Positions 1-9,859 of a DNA stretch of 64,000 nt are shown in pieces. Source of the DNA: Neoceratodus forsteri (Eukaryota > Chordata > Ceratodontiformes > Ceratodontidae); the NCBI GenBank assembly GCA_016271365.2, contig JADMNL010000028.1, forward strand, positions 94,457,501-94,521,500, read 5' to 3'. The notes beneath the pieces were generated by a model, which saw only the letters and a program-made list of their open reading frames with translations, had not been told where the DNA came from and ran no database searches. Each line of letters begins with the position of its first letter. Within the stretch, counting starts at the first letter, position 1. The translations under genes were made by a program, and so were the position numbers.

Positions 1-1218
1 AAACTATGCCACAATCCAGTGGGCAATGGACCTCTTTGATGCAGGTTTGCCCTTCCCCACTTCTTCACAGGTCAGGAAGAGTTGAGTTCTATCCTGCCTG
101 TGGCCCTATGTGTGATCCATGTAGTAGCTTACAGCTCTCTGGACATCAAGGCTATGCAGTCTTCGTTCCCCTGAACTGGAGTGGTCAGTGAAAAGACTGG
201 TAAGGTAATGGACTGATTAAGGTGAAAGTCTGAAACCAGCTTAGGGAGGAACTTCCTATTAGTTCTAAGGACCACCTTCTCTCTATGGACTGCTATGTAA
301 TCTGGTTCTGTGGACAAGTCCTGGAGCTCTCTGATACTCCTGGTTGAGGTGATGGCTACCAGGAACACTGTTTTCCATGTCATATACTTAAGCTCTGCTG
401 AGGACATGGGTTCGAACGGTGGTTACATTAGCTGGCCAATGCATATATTGAGGTCCCATGCAGGAGTGGGTTCCCTGTGAGGGGGATGCAAGTGCAGTAG
501 GCCCTTGAAGAACTTTCTGAATACCTGGTTAGCAGCCAGGGATGCCCCTTTTCTAGCTGAGAGGTATGCAGAGACAGATGCTAGGTGTACTCTCAGGGTG
601 GAAGGCCTAAGGCCAAGGGAATGCAAGTGCCAAATAGTCCAATACGACCGACAAACCAGCCTGGCAATGGTCTCTGTTTTTGTTGGCACCAAATGGAAAA
701 CCTCTTCCATTTAGAAGTGTAAGTCTTTCTGGTACAGGGTTTTCTAGAGACCCTGAGAACCTCTAGTACCCCTTACGAGAAGTGCAAGTCAGCATATTCT
801 AAGTCCTCAATAGTTAAGCCCTGAGTATGAGGAACTGGAAATTGGGGTGAAGGACCATGCCTAAGAAGAGGTCAATAGGTTGTGCCTCCTGGGTAGGGAG
901 ATTGGCTTGGATACTGACAGGGTCAGTATCAGGGAATGCTAGGGTTGCCTGGCCCAGTCTGGAGCAATGATGATCACGGTCACTGGCTGAGCCCTGAGCT
1001 TGTTCAGTACTCTGAGCAACAGTGGAAATGGAGGGAAGGCATATAGGAACCTCCCTGTCCAGTCCAACAGCAGTGTATCCAGAGGGACTGTGCCCACTGC
1101 GGGGGGCCTGCAACAGAACTGCGGCAGCTGGCGATTGCCTGGGGCTGCAAAGAGGTCCACCTCTAGGGTACCCCATCTTCTGAACATCACTTGCAGGATC
1201 TGCCTGTTGAGTGACCAC
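1..1218 (-). pseudogene. DIRS tyrosine recombinase (D1), truncated by window edge
   Basis: This is the recombinase that inserts the circular DIRS cDNA. Translated pieces at 814-1,218, 423-710 and 129-407 give the N-terminal linker, the core-binding segment (with SALAANQVF-like residues and the PPHREPTPAWDLN stretch) and the start of the catalytic domain. The first catalytic Arg region reads STRSIREL where other copies have SARRISEL, so one of the paired arginines is changed. The downstream HxxR and Tyr lie beyond position 1. At least two frame changes separate the pieces. The first 280 nt overlap the RNase H/methyltransferase-like frame, as in the other copies. A non-functional relic is likely. 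Confidence 0.8.
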
Positions 1219-1865
1219 TTGTGGTGGTTCTGGTTGATCTTGCTTAGGGCATCTGCAAGGTCACAGCCCTTTTTGGGAAGGTGAACCAGTGAAAGGAAGA
1301 TCCCCAGTGAGTAAGCCAGACTCCACACTTTCATGGCTTCTGTGCATGGGGGATGACCTTGTGCCCTTTGCTTGTTTATGAAGTACATTGTAGCTGTGAT
1401 GTCTGTTCTGATCTGAACCACCTTGCCCTGCGGCTTTGAAGCAAAGAACTGGATGCCCAGATAAACTGATCTAAGCTCCAGCAGGTTTATGTGGAGCAAA
1501 GACTCCTGCAAGAGCCAGGTACTGTCTGCAGTGTGCTCCCTTAAGTGGGCACCCCATCCTAGGAGGGAGGCATACGTTGTTAACACTGCTGATGGTGGCA
1601 GCTGAAAGAAAGGTACACCTTCCCTGAGGTTGTCCTTTTCCTGCCACCACTGTAGTGCTTGAAGGAGGGTTCCTGTGACTGCTATCATTTTTGACAGAGA
1701 ATGTATTTTCTGAGACCAGTGAGATCTTAGATTGAACTGAATGTCCCTCATCTGAAATCTTGAACCTGACACTGTTGCTGTTGATGCAGCCATGTGTCCT
1801 AACACCTGAAGAAAGTGTCTTGCTAGTTTAGGAGTATGCAGTTGGAAGGAGTTTGCCAGCTGCAC
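939..1865 (-). CDS. DIRS RNase H plus methyltransferase-like segment (D1)
   Basis: An open frame of 308 residues. It starts with the RT connection (RHFLQVLGHMAAST; FQMRDIQFNLR), then RNase H: TTYASLLGWGAHL at about residues 94-107, the ELRSVYLG helix, then RTDITATMYFINKQ, then LADALSKI. It ends with VDLFAAPGNRQLPQF and LYAFPPFPLL...IAPDWARQP, the place where DIRS elements are described as carrying a Dam-like methyltransferase domain. Identity of that tail is inferred from position, not tested. The first RNase H Asp is Tyr here (TTYAS versus TTDAS in D2 and D6), so catalysis is doubtful. The frame upstream with RT (1,828-2,937) overlaps it by 38 nt in another phase. Confidence 0.82.
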   Translation of the reverse strand: MQLANSFQLHTPKLARHFLQVLGHMAASTATVSGSRFQMRDIQFNLRSHWSQKIHSLSKMIAVTGTLLQALQWWQEKDNLREGVPFFQLPPSAVLTTYASLLGWGAHLREHTADSTWLLQESLLHINLLELRSVYLGIQFFASKPQGKVVQIRTDITATMYFINKQRAQGHPPCTEAMKVWSLAYSLGIFLSLVHLPKKGCDLADALSKINQNHHKWSLNRQILQVMFRRWGTLEVDLFAAPGNRQLPQFCCRPPAVGTVPLDTLLLDWTGRFLYAFPPFPLLLRVLNKLRAQPVTVIIIAPDWARQP

Positions 1866-2937
1866 CAGGCTGTCTACCCTTCCCTGAGGGAGGAATGCTA
1901 TTACTCTCAGAGTGTCTAGTCCCGTTCCCCCCCATGAACTCCAGGAGTTGAACTGGCGCTAGCACTGACTTTTTCTGGTTTACCAGGAAGCCCAGTGTAC
2001 ACAAGGTATCCTGAGTGATGGTCAGTGCATCTCTTACTTGTTGAGGGGACTGGCCTACCACTACCCAGTCGTCCAGGTATGGGAAGACTGCCACCCCTTG
2101 CCTTCTTAGGTGTGCTACCACTACTGCTAGGCACTTCGTGAACACCCCTGGGGCAGAAGTCAGGCCGAAAGGCATGGCCTTGAACTGGTAGTGGCCTGAT
2201 GGCAATCTGAACCGGAGGTACTTTCTGTGTGATTGCCTGACGGGAATATGGAAGAAGGCATCTTTTGAATCCAGAGATGCCAGCCAATCTCCCTTCCTGC
2301 GTATAGGGAGAATGGTAGCCAGAGTGACCATTTTGAACTTTGGCTTTGTCAAATGCCTGTTTAAATGTCTGAGATCCAGTATGGGCCACCACTCCCTTGT
2401 TTTCGGATGAGGAAGTATCTTGAGTAGACACCCTTTCCTCTTTGGGCCAAGGGAACAGGCTCTACTGCCTTGTCCTGAAGGGGTTTTGCTACTTCCTCCC
2501 CCAACAGAGCTGCTTCTGATGGTGTGGCAGGTGTGAAAATTCTTTCTCTCAGTTTGGGAAGAACTTTGAAACTGACCGCAAGTCCCTGGCTTACTACCTA
2601 CAGGACCCACATGTCTTTGGTGATGGATTCCCAGGCCTGGAGATAGTGAGTCAGCTTGCCTCCTACTGGAAGTGGGAAGGCGACCCTGGTAGACCGCTCG
2701 GGGGGTCTGCTTTGTTTGTGCACTTCGCTGAGTGCTGGGGCCAGCAAGGCTGCTATCCCTTCTGCCTCTGCAGTACCCCCTCTGAGGCTGGTACGCTGGC
2801 AGTGTCTGAGCCAGGATGAAAAGCCTGTAATGAGTTTTACTCCTGCCCCCTTTGGTCTGGTACTTCTGGGTTGTCGCTGCTTTCTCCTTTGCAGCAGCAC
2901 TCTTATAAGCCACCTTATACTCATCCATCTTCTTCAT
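1828..2937 (-). CDS. DIRS Gag C-terminus fused to reverse transcriptase (D1)
   Basis: An open frame of 369 residues. The N-terminal part (MKKMDEYKVAYKSAAAKEK) matches the C-terminal end of DIRS Gag. From about residue 170 it is reverse transcriptase: PILDLRHLNRHL, LASLDSKDAFFHIPV (motif A, with SKDAFF for the usual LKDAYF), LPSGHYQFKAMPFGLTSAP (motif B) and FPYLDDWVVVG (YLDD active site). It then drifts out of frame near 1,930, and RNase H continues in the next phase. In other copies the Gag tail and the RT lie in different frames, so the continuous frame here may be fortuitous. Role: first- and second-strand cDNA synthesis from the DIRS RNA. Confidence 0.85.
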   Translation of the reverse strand: MKKMDEYKVAYKSAAAKEKAATTQKYQTKGGRSKTHYRLFILAQTLPAYQPQRGYCRGRRDSSLAGPSTQRSAQTKQTPRAVYQGRLPTSSRRQADSLSPGLGIHHQRHVGPVGSKPGTCGQFQSSSQTERKNFHTCHTIRSSSVGGGSSKTPSGQGSRACSLGPKRKGCLLKILPHPKTREWWPILDLRHLNRHLTKPKFKMVTLATILPIRRKGDWLASLDSKDAFFHIPVRQSHRKYLRFRLPSGHYQFKAMPFGLTSAPGVFTKCLAVVVAHLRRQGVAVFPYLDDWVVVGQSPQQVRDALTITQDTLCTLGFLVNQKKSVLAPVQLLEFMGGNGTRHSESNSIPPSGKGRQPGAAGKLLPTAYS

Positions 2938-3535
2938 GTAAGCCTCTGTTTGCTCCCCAACAATAGAGATATGGGCTCACAAGGAAAATCCAGTGCCTTC
3001 ATCTGGGCATCCTGGGACAAATTAGTGGCCCTCAGCCAAGTAATCTTCTCAGAGACACTGAGGTTGCCATTTGCCTGATTGCAATATCATTGGCATCCAC
3101 TGCCATCCGAAACTGGCACCTGGAAGCCTCTATGCCCCTTTCTGCAGCTTCGGACAAGTCTGATGCCACGGGTCCAGGGCATATCTTGGCGATCTCTAAA
3201 ACCGTGTTCCAGAGGCTCTTTTGGTATCTGGACACATAAGCCATATAAGTTGCCTGTCTAATGGCCAAAGAGGCCCCCAGATAGGATTTCTTGGCCACAG
3301 AGTCCATTTTTCTGGAATCCTTCTCACATGGGTGTGATGCCAGGGGAATACCTGCTTTGTCACATGCAGTAGCCAACACCACCCCTTCATGTCTGGGGTG
3401 TCCAAAGAGGAACTCTGCTCCAGACTTGGCCACCCAGTACTTCCTATCCATCCTCTTCTCCACTGAAGGGATGGACATGGGGGTCTCTAAGATCCTGGAG
3501 GCCTGTCTCTTTAGAGACTTGTCAATGGGCAACAA
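2938..3535 (-). pseudogene. DIRS Gag, central part (D1)
   Basis: The frame from 3,535 down to 3,032 encodes KSLKRQASRILETP, PSVEKRMDRKYW, ACDKAGIPLASHP and a long helical segment ending in VSLRRLLG. These match the Gag core of D2 (7,300-8,352) in order and spacing. Upstream the frame runs into the terminal repeat of inserted D2, so translation from 3,712 is an artefact of the junction. The N-terminal Gag half is at 15,000-15,812. A frame break near 3,000-3,030 separates it from the Gag tail. Confidence 0.8.
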
Positions 3536-3538
3536 GAA

Positions 3539-3735
3539 AAAATTACTCAACTTAGTAATGTTGTTTCTTCTAATGGAGTCTTGCTGTATTCTGACATATG
3601 CAGTGATGTCCAACCTTTGAACTGCCCCGGAGAGGAAAGAGTTAACTTTCCATGCCAGGCATGGAACGCTGAGCTCAAGCTCAGTTGAGACTCTGTTGCT
3701 GTTTGAACTCAAACCGTCGGATCTTTACGAGCTAT
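3539..3735 (-). repeat. D2 3' inverted terminal repeat
   Basis: It is the near-perfect reverse complement of 9,060-9,235. Shared blocks include the outer TTGCTGTATTCTGACATATG, the palindromic GCCAGGCATGGAA block and the AGCTCAAGCTCAG motif. The outer end is TTACTCAACTTAG, matching the ends of D3, D4 and D6. Confidence 0.88.
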
Positions 3736-3865
3736 ACTCACTGGGTGTCCTGTGGGGAAACTGTAAACTTACACTAGCCAACTGGCTACTAAATATAATA
3801 AGATTATTTGGTCTCAAAGCAAAGACTCAAGTCAGGAAACCCAAAAAATAAAAACAAGACACAAC

Positions 3866-3892
3866 ACACACACACACACACACACACACCCA
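3866..3892. repeat. (CA)n microsatellite
   Basis: A run of CA dinucleotides lies between the 3' repeat and the ICR of D2. Other DIRS copies here lack it at this place, so it arose after insertion. Confidence 0.9.
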
Positions 3893-4000
3893 AACTAAAC
3901 GGGTGAGAAGAAAAGGGGGGGCACCTCCCGAGTGCCAACACTGTTGCTGCCCACCCACATACCAAAAACCCAGGTTCTGAGAGGGGAGACAGTGGGGGAG

Positions 4001-4105
4001 GTCAAAATACAGCAAGACTCCATTAGAAGAAACAACATTACTAAGGTGAGTAATTTTTTCTTCAAACAACATGAAGTCTTGCTGTATTCTGACATATGCA
4101 GACTA
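4001..4105 (-). repeat. D2 internal complementary region (ICR)
   Basis: The left half is the reverse complement of the outer end of the 3' repeat (AGCAAGACTCCATTAGAAG...GGTGAGTAATT). The right half (TTCAAACAACATGAAGTC) is the reverse complement of the outer end of the 5' repeat. Read together they show what the two termini look like when joined in a circle. In DIRS1 such a region is proposed to template end joining. Confidence 0.87.
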
Positions 4106-4139
4106 CCAAGCAGTACCTCCATGGAGGAGGGACAGAACC

Positions 4140-5515
4140 TACTTCGGGAATAGGCTCTGAAGCACTGCTGTGCCAAATCGAGCATCACTCCTAGCCTGGA
4201 TGTCCAGAGAGTAATGCTTGGTAAAAGTATGTACTGTTTTCCAGGTGGCTGCTTGACAAATCTGTAAGATAGGAATATCCCTGGCAGCAGCCAGGGAAGC
4301 AGCTGTACCTCTGGTAGAGTGAGCCCTCAGGTGGGATCCTACCTAATTTTTCATAGCAAAATTGTATGCAAGAGACGATCCACCTGGCAATAGATCTCTT
4401 AGTGGCAGGTTTTCCTTTACCAACCTCACCATAAGTGAGGAACAGTTGGAGGGAGTCGAACCTGTGACCCTTGGTGCGCTCTATGTAGTAGCTAAGGGCC
4501 CTTTTCACATCCAAGCTGTGCAGCCTCCTCTCCCCAGAGGAGGAATGGTCAGTGAAGAAAACAGGAAGAGACATAGACTGGTTAAGGTGGAAATCTGAAA
4601 CTACCTTAGGCAAAAACTTCCTATTAGTCCTGAGGACCACCTTATCTCTATGGAAGGAGATAAAATCAGGCTCCACTGACAGGGTCTGTAACTCACTTAT
4701 GCGTCTGGCAGAAGTGATGACCACCAAGAAAACAGTTTTCCAAGTCAAGTACTTAAGCTCTGCTGAGGACAAAGGCTCAAAAGGGGGTTGCATAAGCTGA
4801 GCAATGCAAACATTAAGGTCCCAAGCAGGGCAGGGTCCCTGAAGGGAGGATTGGTATGTAGCAATCCCTTGAAAAATTTACAGAATACAGGATGAGCTGA
4901 AAGGGAAGAATGCTTGCCTGCTGACAGGAAGGCAGAGACAGCTGCCAGATGCACTCTTAGTGTAGCTGGCCTGAGTCCGAAACTATTGAGATGAACCATA
5001 TAGTCGAGGACTGTGGGCAGGCCAGCAGACTCTGGAGAAATATGCTTCCCAGAGCACCATATAGTAAATCTTTTCCACTTGGAATTGTAAGTGTTTCTGG
5101 TGGAAGGCTTTTGAGAAGCCTTTAAAATATCCAGGACACCTTGAGAGACATGCAAATCAGCAAACTCTAACTCTTCAAGAGCCAGGCCTTGAGATTGAGA
5201 GATTTGAGATTCGGATACCAAACCCTCCCCTGAGCACATGTTAACAGGTTGTAATTTCTGGGAAGAGACAGGGGAAGGTGGTCTGCTAAGGACAACAAGA
5301 GAGGGTACCAGGGCTGTCTGGCCCAGTCTGGAGCAATCAGAATCACTTTGCAGGGTTGAGACCTGATTTTGACTAGCACCTTGAACAGGAGAGGGAAGGG
5401 GGGAAAAGCATGCAGGAAATTCCCTTCCCAATCGAGAACTAGGGCATCCGGGGGGACTGAGCCCAACACTGGGGGCCTGCAGCAAAAGAGAGGAAGCTGG
5501 TGATTGGGGCTGCAA
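4140..5515 (-). pseudogene. DIRS tyrosine recombinase (D2)
   Basis: Two long frames (4,745-5,515 and 4,191-4,793) cover most of the protein. The N-terminal segment has LALEELEFADLHVSQGVLD and TRNTYNSKWKRFTIWC. The catalytic part has LTWKTVFLVV, then SARRISELQTL with the first catalytic Arg, and HRDKVVLRTNRKFLPKVV. A one-base shift near 4,330 destroys the HxxR region in the main frame. In another phase the expected C-terminal end LQSLFPK and a stop at 4,140 are still readable. The start is taken at 5,515, inside the RNase H frame, as in D6. The gene is dead without frame repair. Confidence 0.83.
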
Positions 5516-6980
5516 AAAGAGCTATCTGTGGGGTGCCCCATCTGGAGAAGATCACCTTCAAAATCAGGGGATCCAGGGACCATTCGTGATGGCCCTGAGA
5601 TATCCTGCTGAGAGCATCTGCCAGGACATTGTCCTTCCCTGGGAGGTGCACTGCTGTAAGAGAGGTGTTCAGGAATAGGCCAGAGACCACAACTTCATTG
5701 CCTCTGTGCACAAGGCTGTAGACCGAGTGCCCCTTGTTTGTTGATGTACCACATTGTGGTGGTATTGTCTGTCCTGATCTGAACTACTTGTTCTGAACAG
5801 ACTTGGAAAAAGCTTGAAGTGCTAGAAACACTGCTCTGAGTTCTAATAGATTGATGTGAAGCAGAGATTCCTGAGGTGACCACAACCCTTGGGTGGTCAG
5901 GTCCCCCAAGTGGGCTCTCCATCCCAAGAGGGAGGCATCTGTAGTAAGGATTAGAAAATGAGACTGAGTGACAAAGGGAACTCCTTGTCTTAGGTTGTCC
6001 TGATCCTGCCACCATTGCAAAGCCTGGATCAGGGTTTGAGTCACTGGGATTAGTTTGGTCAAAGGATCCTTTTTCTGAGACCAGAAGGCTCTTAAGTGGA
6101 ACTGAATGTCCCTCATCTGAAATCTTGCTCCCTGGACCACTGCTGTAGAGGCAGCCATGTGGCTCAGGAGCTGCAGAAAATTCCTTGCTGGTTGGGACAC
6201 CTGAAGGGTGAATGAAGAGGCCAGTGAGACAAGGGTCCTTGCCCTGTCCAGAAGAAGGAAGGCTCTTGCCTTTAAAGGATCCAGCTCTGCCCCTATGAAG
6301 GTGAGGAACTGCACAGGTTCTAGAACTGACTTTGAGAGATTCAGAAGGAAACCTAGAGAAATGAACAGTTGCTGAGTTATCTGTAGGTGTGACTTGACTT
6401 GGTCTGGAGACTGACCTACTATGAGCCAGTCATCCAGGTATGGAAAGATGGAGTCGTTTTTCTCCTTAGGAAAGCAACCACTACTGCCAGGCATTTTGTG
6501 AACACCCTTGGAGCTGAAGTTAGGCCAAAGGGCATTGCTCTGAATTGATAATGGCCTGAGGGCAGCTCGAACCTGAGGTACTTTCAGTGGGAGCTTCTGA
6601 TGAGAATATGAAAATAGGCATCCTTGAGGTCCAGGGAAACTAGCCAGTCCCCTGGCCTTAGAGAGGGTAAAATTATTCCCAGAGTCACCATTTTGAACTT
6701 TGGCTTTAAAAGGTGCTTGTTTAAATATCTGAGATCCAGGATTGGCCGCCATTCTCCTGTCTTTTTTTGGGTTAGGAAATACCTGGAGTACAATACTTTT
6801 CCCCTGTGTAGGGGTGGAACCATCTCTATGGCTCTCAGAGCCAAGAGGGAAGAGACCTCTGCCTCTAGGGCAAGTGCCTCTGAAGCATTTGCAGGTGGAA
6901 AGGATCTGGTTCTCATTTTGGGAAATTTTTTGAAGCTGAGAACCAGTCCCTGGCTCACTACTTCCAGGACCCATTTGTCT
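5167..6980 (-). pseudogene. DIRS RT, RNase H and methyltransferase-like region (D2)
   Basis: Fragments in shifting frames cover the whole polymerase region. RT: ILDLRYLNKHLLKPKFKMVT and LDLKDAYFHI (6,584-6,958), then FPYLDDWLIVGQSPDQV (near 6,430). RNase H: LTTDASLLGWRAHL with the catalytic Asp kept, INLLELRAVFLALQ, then RTDNTTTMWYINKQG and LPGKDNVLADALSRIS (5,439-5,711). The tail LDWEGNFLHAFPPFPLL...LIAPDWARQPW lies at 5,167-5,583. At least three frameshifts are visible, one just before YLDD where the GVHKMPGSSGC frame drops out. Confidence 0.83.
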
Positions 6981-7000
6981 GATGTTAAAGACGTCCAGTC

Positions 7001-8673
7001 CTAGACAAAGTACGCCAGCCTGCCTCCTACAGGTGGTGGAGAATTGGCCCTGGCAAACCCATCAGGGTGCCTGTTTGGCAGGGGCTTTAGGCTGAGGGGT
7101 GGAAGCAGGCCTGCTTGTACCCCGTCTGCCTCTCCCTCTGAAGAACCCCCTATGAGCATAAGCAGAAGAGGAGGCCTGGGCTTGGTAGAAAGGCCTATGA
7201 AAAGGCCTGCCCTGCCCCTGGAATGCTGCCTCTGGGGAGTGGCTTGCCTTTCCTTGGCCTGAGCACTCCTATAGGTGGTCCTGTATTCATCCATTTTCTT
7301 CATGTAGTTCTCTGTTTGCTCCCCAGAGAATTACCCACAACAGGAAAATCCATGGCCTTAGTCTGGGTATCCTGAGACAGGCTAGTACATCTAAGCCAAG
7401 CCATCCTACGAAGGGCCAGAGATGTAGCCATGACTTTAGATGAAACATCATTGGAGTCCACTACAGCATGGAATTGTACCTTGGATGCCTCAATACCATC
7501 CGCAGTCACCTGCTCCAGCTCCTTGGCAAGCTGGCCAGGGACCTGTTTAGCCAGAGCCACTACAGTGTCCCATCTAGATTTCTGATATCTAGCTGTATAG
7601 GCTATATAATTAGCCTGCCTGAGTCCCAAGAATGCTGCCATGTACTGTTTCTTTGCCATGGCATCAATCCTCCTGGAGTCCTTGTCTGGGGGGTGTGAAG
7701 CCAAGGGTATATTTGCCTTATCACAGGCAGCAGCCTGCACTACCCCAACATGGCTGCATTGCTGGGTAAGGAACTCCGTATCTGAGCCTGAGAGAGTATA
7801 CCTCTTGTCCATTCTCTTGTCCACAGGAGGTATAGAATTAGGAGTCTTTAAAATTTTTATTGTCTGTTTCCCAAAAGACTGATGAAGGGGAATAGACAGC
7901 CTCCTGGACTCTGGGATATCCATCATCTCAACATAGTCAGGCTCCTCCTGATCATCTACAGCTTCTTCCACAGGAAGCTGAAGAGTTTCAGCTACTTTTT
8001 TGTAAAACATAAAATAGGAAGGGGACTCAGAAAGCCTAGGAGGAGAAATCCCTGAAGGTCTGTCTGGGGAGATGTCCGGGTCAATGGGCACATCCAGAGT
8101 TTCGTAAACACCATCACTATCCTCATACTCTCCTTCCTCCTCTTCCGGTTCATAAAAATCTTCTAAATTATAATCTGGAACCGGGGGAACCGACCGAACC
8201 GAGCCCCTAACCGATGGTGCCGGTTCAGTCAGAACCGGGGTTAGCGATTGAACAACCCTTATCGCTCTGGCTATTTCATCAGCGGTCGGAAAAAGAACTT
8301 GTGGATCCGCACCGGCTGATTTATCCCTTCTTTTTCTTTTAACCAGAACCAACTCCTCAAAGTCGGTTCTCCTTTTGCCCGAAAAAGTTTCGCCCTAGTC
8401 AGAGGGCACTCCTTCTGGTTCGGTTAGTACCGAACCGGGCTGGCCATCCGGGTCAGCGGACTTTTTGGCCTCCCTTTCCCTGAGCCTACCAACTCTCTTT
8501 TCCAGGGTAGCTGCAGGGAAATTCTTGCAAATCTGGCAGTCTGAATCGAGGTGGTCAAACCCCAGAGAATAGACACAGGTGGTGTGGGGGTCAGCCTTAG
8601 CAAAGGCTTCCCCACACACACTACATTGCTGAAACCCAGTGGGCCTGGTTTTTCTTTTGGGTTTCTCAGACAT
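7001..8673 (-). pseudogene. DIRS Gag (D2)
   Basis: It starts at 8,673 with MSEKPKRKTRPTGFQ, followed by a Cys/His finger (CSVCGEAFAKADPHTTC, HLDSDCQIC), probably nucleic-acid binding. A stop at about 8,395 follows GVPSD. The frame then stays open from 8,352 to 7,300 (350 residues): an acidic stretch (EEEEGEYEDSDG), FYKKVAETLQLPVEE, PVDKRMDKRY, ACDKANIPLASHP and helices ending LALRRMAWLRCT. The tail MKKMDEYRTTYRSAQAKERQ is in another frame (7,001-7,303). The structural role is inferred from position ahead of RT; I see no protease motif. Confidence 0.8.
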
Positions 8674-9059
8674 GGCCAGTCCTAACCAAACTTACCCTTT
8701 TTTCAGCAATCCGCCAGGCAAGACACCCTTATCAGTTCCTGACCGTGTTATGGGTCGTGGAAAAAAACATAATGAAATCCGTTTTTTTTAGAACCGATAA
8801 GGACCGGTTACCACACTCTAAAAGTAGAACAAACTTTTTTGAACAAACCTGATCGGTTCAAACCGAACTGATCCAATGTTTACAAGTTCCACGCAGAAGA
8901 AACAAAAATAAACCTATCTAGTACTCACGATACCACTGACAGAGACTGAACCGATGGGTTAAATGGATTAAATTCGGTCGAAAACCGAGGAAAACGGCAC
9001 TTTAACCGACTAAATTGAACCGAGCAAAGGAGACATCTCCGGAGCGACTGTTCAGTGAG

Positions 9060-9235
9060 GCGGAGTACAGAATCTGATGGTTTGAGTTCAAACAGCAACA
9101 GACAGAGTCTCAACCGAGCTTGAGCTCAGCGTTCCATGCCTGGCATGGAAAGTTAACTCTTGCCTCTCCGGGGCAGTTTAAAGGTTGGACATCACTGCAT
9201 ATGTCAGTATACAGCAAGACTTCATGTTGTTTGAA
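9060..9235 (-). repeat. D2 5' inverted terminal repeat
   Basis: Reverse-complement partner of 3,539-3,735. The outer end reads CTTCATGTTGTTTGAA and is followed immediately by the 3' end of D3. The 8,674-9,059 stretch upstream of gag is the untranslated leader, and I see no other gene in it. Confidence 0.86.
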
Positions 9236-9237
9236 GA

Positions 9238-9440
9238 TAAAAATACTCACCTTAGTAATTATGTTTCTTCTAATGGAGTCTTGCTGTATTCTGACAATAT
9301 GCAGTTAGCCCCAGCACTTGAACTGCTCCGGAGATGAAAGAGTTAACTCTATGCTGAGAGCATAGAACGTTGAGCTCGTGCTCAGTTCAAACCTCTGTCT
9401 GCTGCACTTCCAAGTGTAACCGTCAGATTCTTATGAGCCA
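9238..9440 (-). repeat. D3 3' inverted terminal repeat
   Basis: Reverse complement of 14,815-14,992. Shared blocks include CAGTTAGCCCCAGCACTTG, GAGATGAAAGAGTTAAC and AACCGTCAGATTCTTA. Confidence 0.87.
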
Positions 9441-9715
9441 AGACTAAGTACACCTATAGTGTGGAAACTGTAAAAAAACACTAGCCCTAAGGGCAACCAA
9501 AAGTTTTTGAAATCCCAAAAGACTCAATTCGAGAACCTCAAAACAAAAAAACTCAGGTAATGAACTTAACATAACTTTACAATAACATCAAATGAAGAGC
9601 CACTATGCCTAGCTCCTCCAAAAGGAGACGGAGCCAATACACCTCTGGGGTGCAGTACTGTACCTGCCAGCCCACTTCCCAAAAAAAAGGTTCTGAGAGG
9701 GGAGGCGGGGGGGGG

Positions 9716-9822
9716 GTCAGAATACAGCAAGACTCCATTACAAGAAACATAATTACTAAGGTGAGTAATTATTTTCTTCAAACAATATATAAAGTCTTGC
9801 TGTATTCTGATTATATGCAGAC
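9716..9822 (-). repeat. D3 internal complementary region
   Basis: Two-part sequence complementary to the outer ends of the 3' and 5' repeats, joined at TTTTCTTCAAACAA, with the same structure as the D2 ICR. Confidence 0.85.
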
Positions 9823-9859
9823 TACCAAGCAGTACCTCCCAGGAGGAGGGTACAGAACC

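Larger units (their letters stand above)
1..3538 (-). mobile_element. DIRS element D1, left (3') segment
   Basis: This is the 3' half of a DIRS-type retrotransposon read on the minus strand: end of gag, RT, RNase H and most of the tyrosine recombinase. The 3' terminus lies off the left edge. At about 3,536 the gag frame is cut by D2, and it resumes at 14,993, so D1 is one element split by an 11.5-kb insertion. Its 5' terminal repeat (to 16,403) matches the D5 subfamily rather than D2, D3, D4 or D6. Confidence 0.88.
3536..9235 (-). mobile_element. DIRS element D2, full length
   Basis: A complete DIRS-type retrotransposon of 5.7 kb on the minus strand: 5' inverted repeat (about 9,060-9,235), gag, RT/RNase H, recombinase, ICR (4,001-4,105) and 3' inverted repeat (3,539-3,735). 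It sits inside D1 gag on the left and abuts D3 directly on the right. All genes have at least one frame disruption. No LTR, integrase or aspartic protease is seen, as expected for DIRS. Confidence 0.9.
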
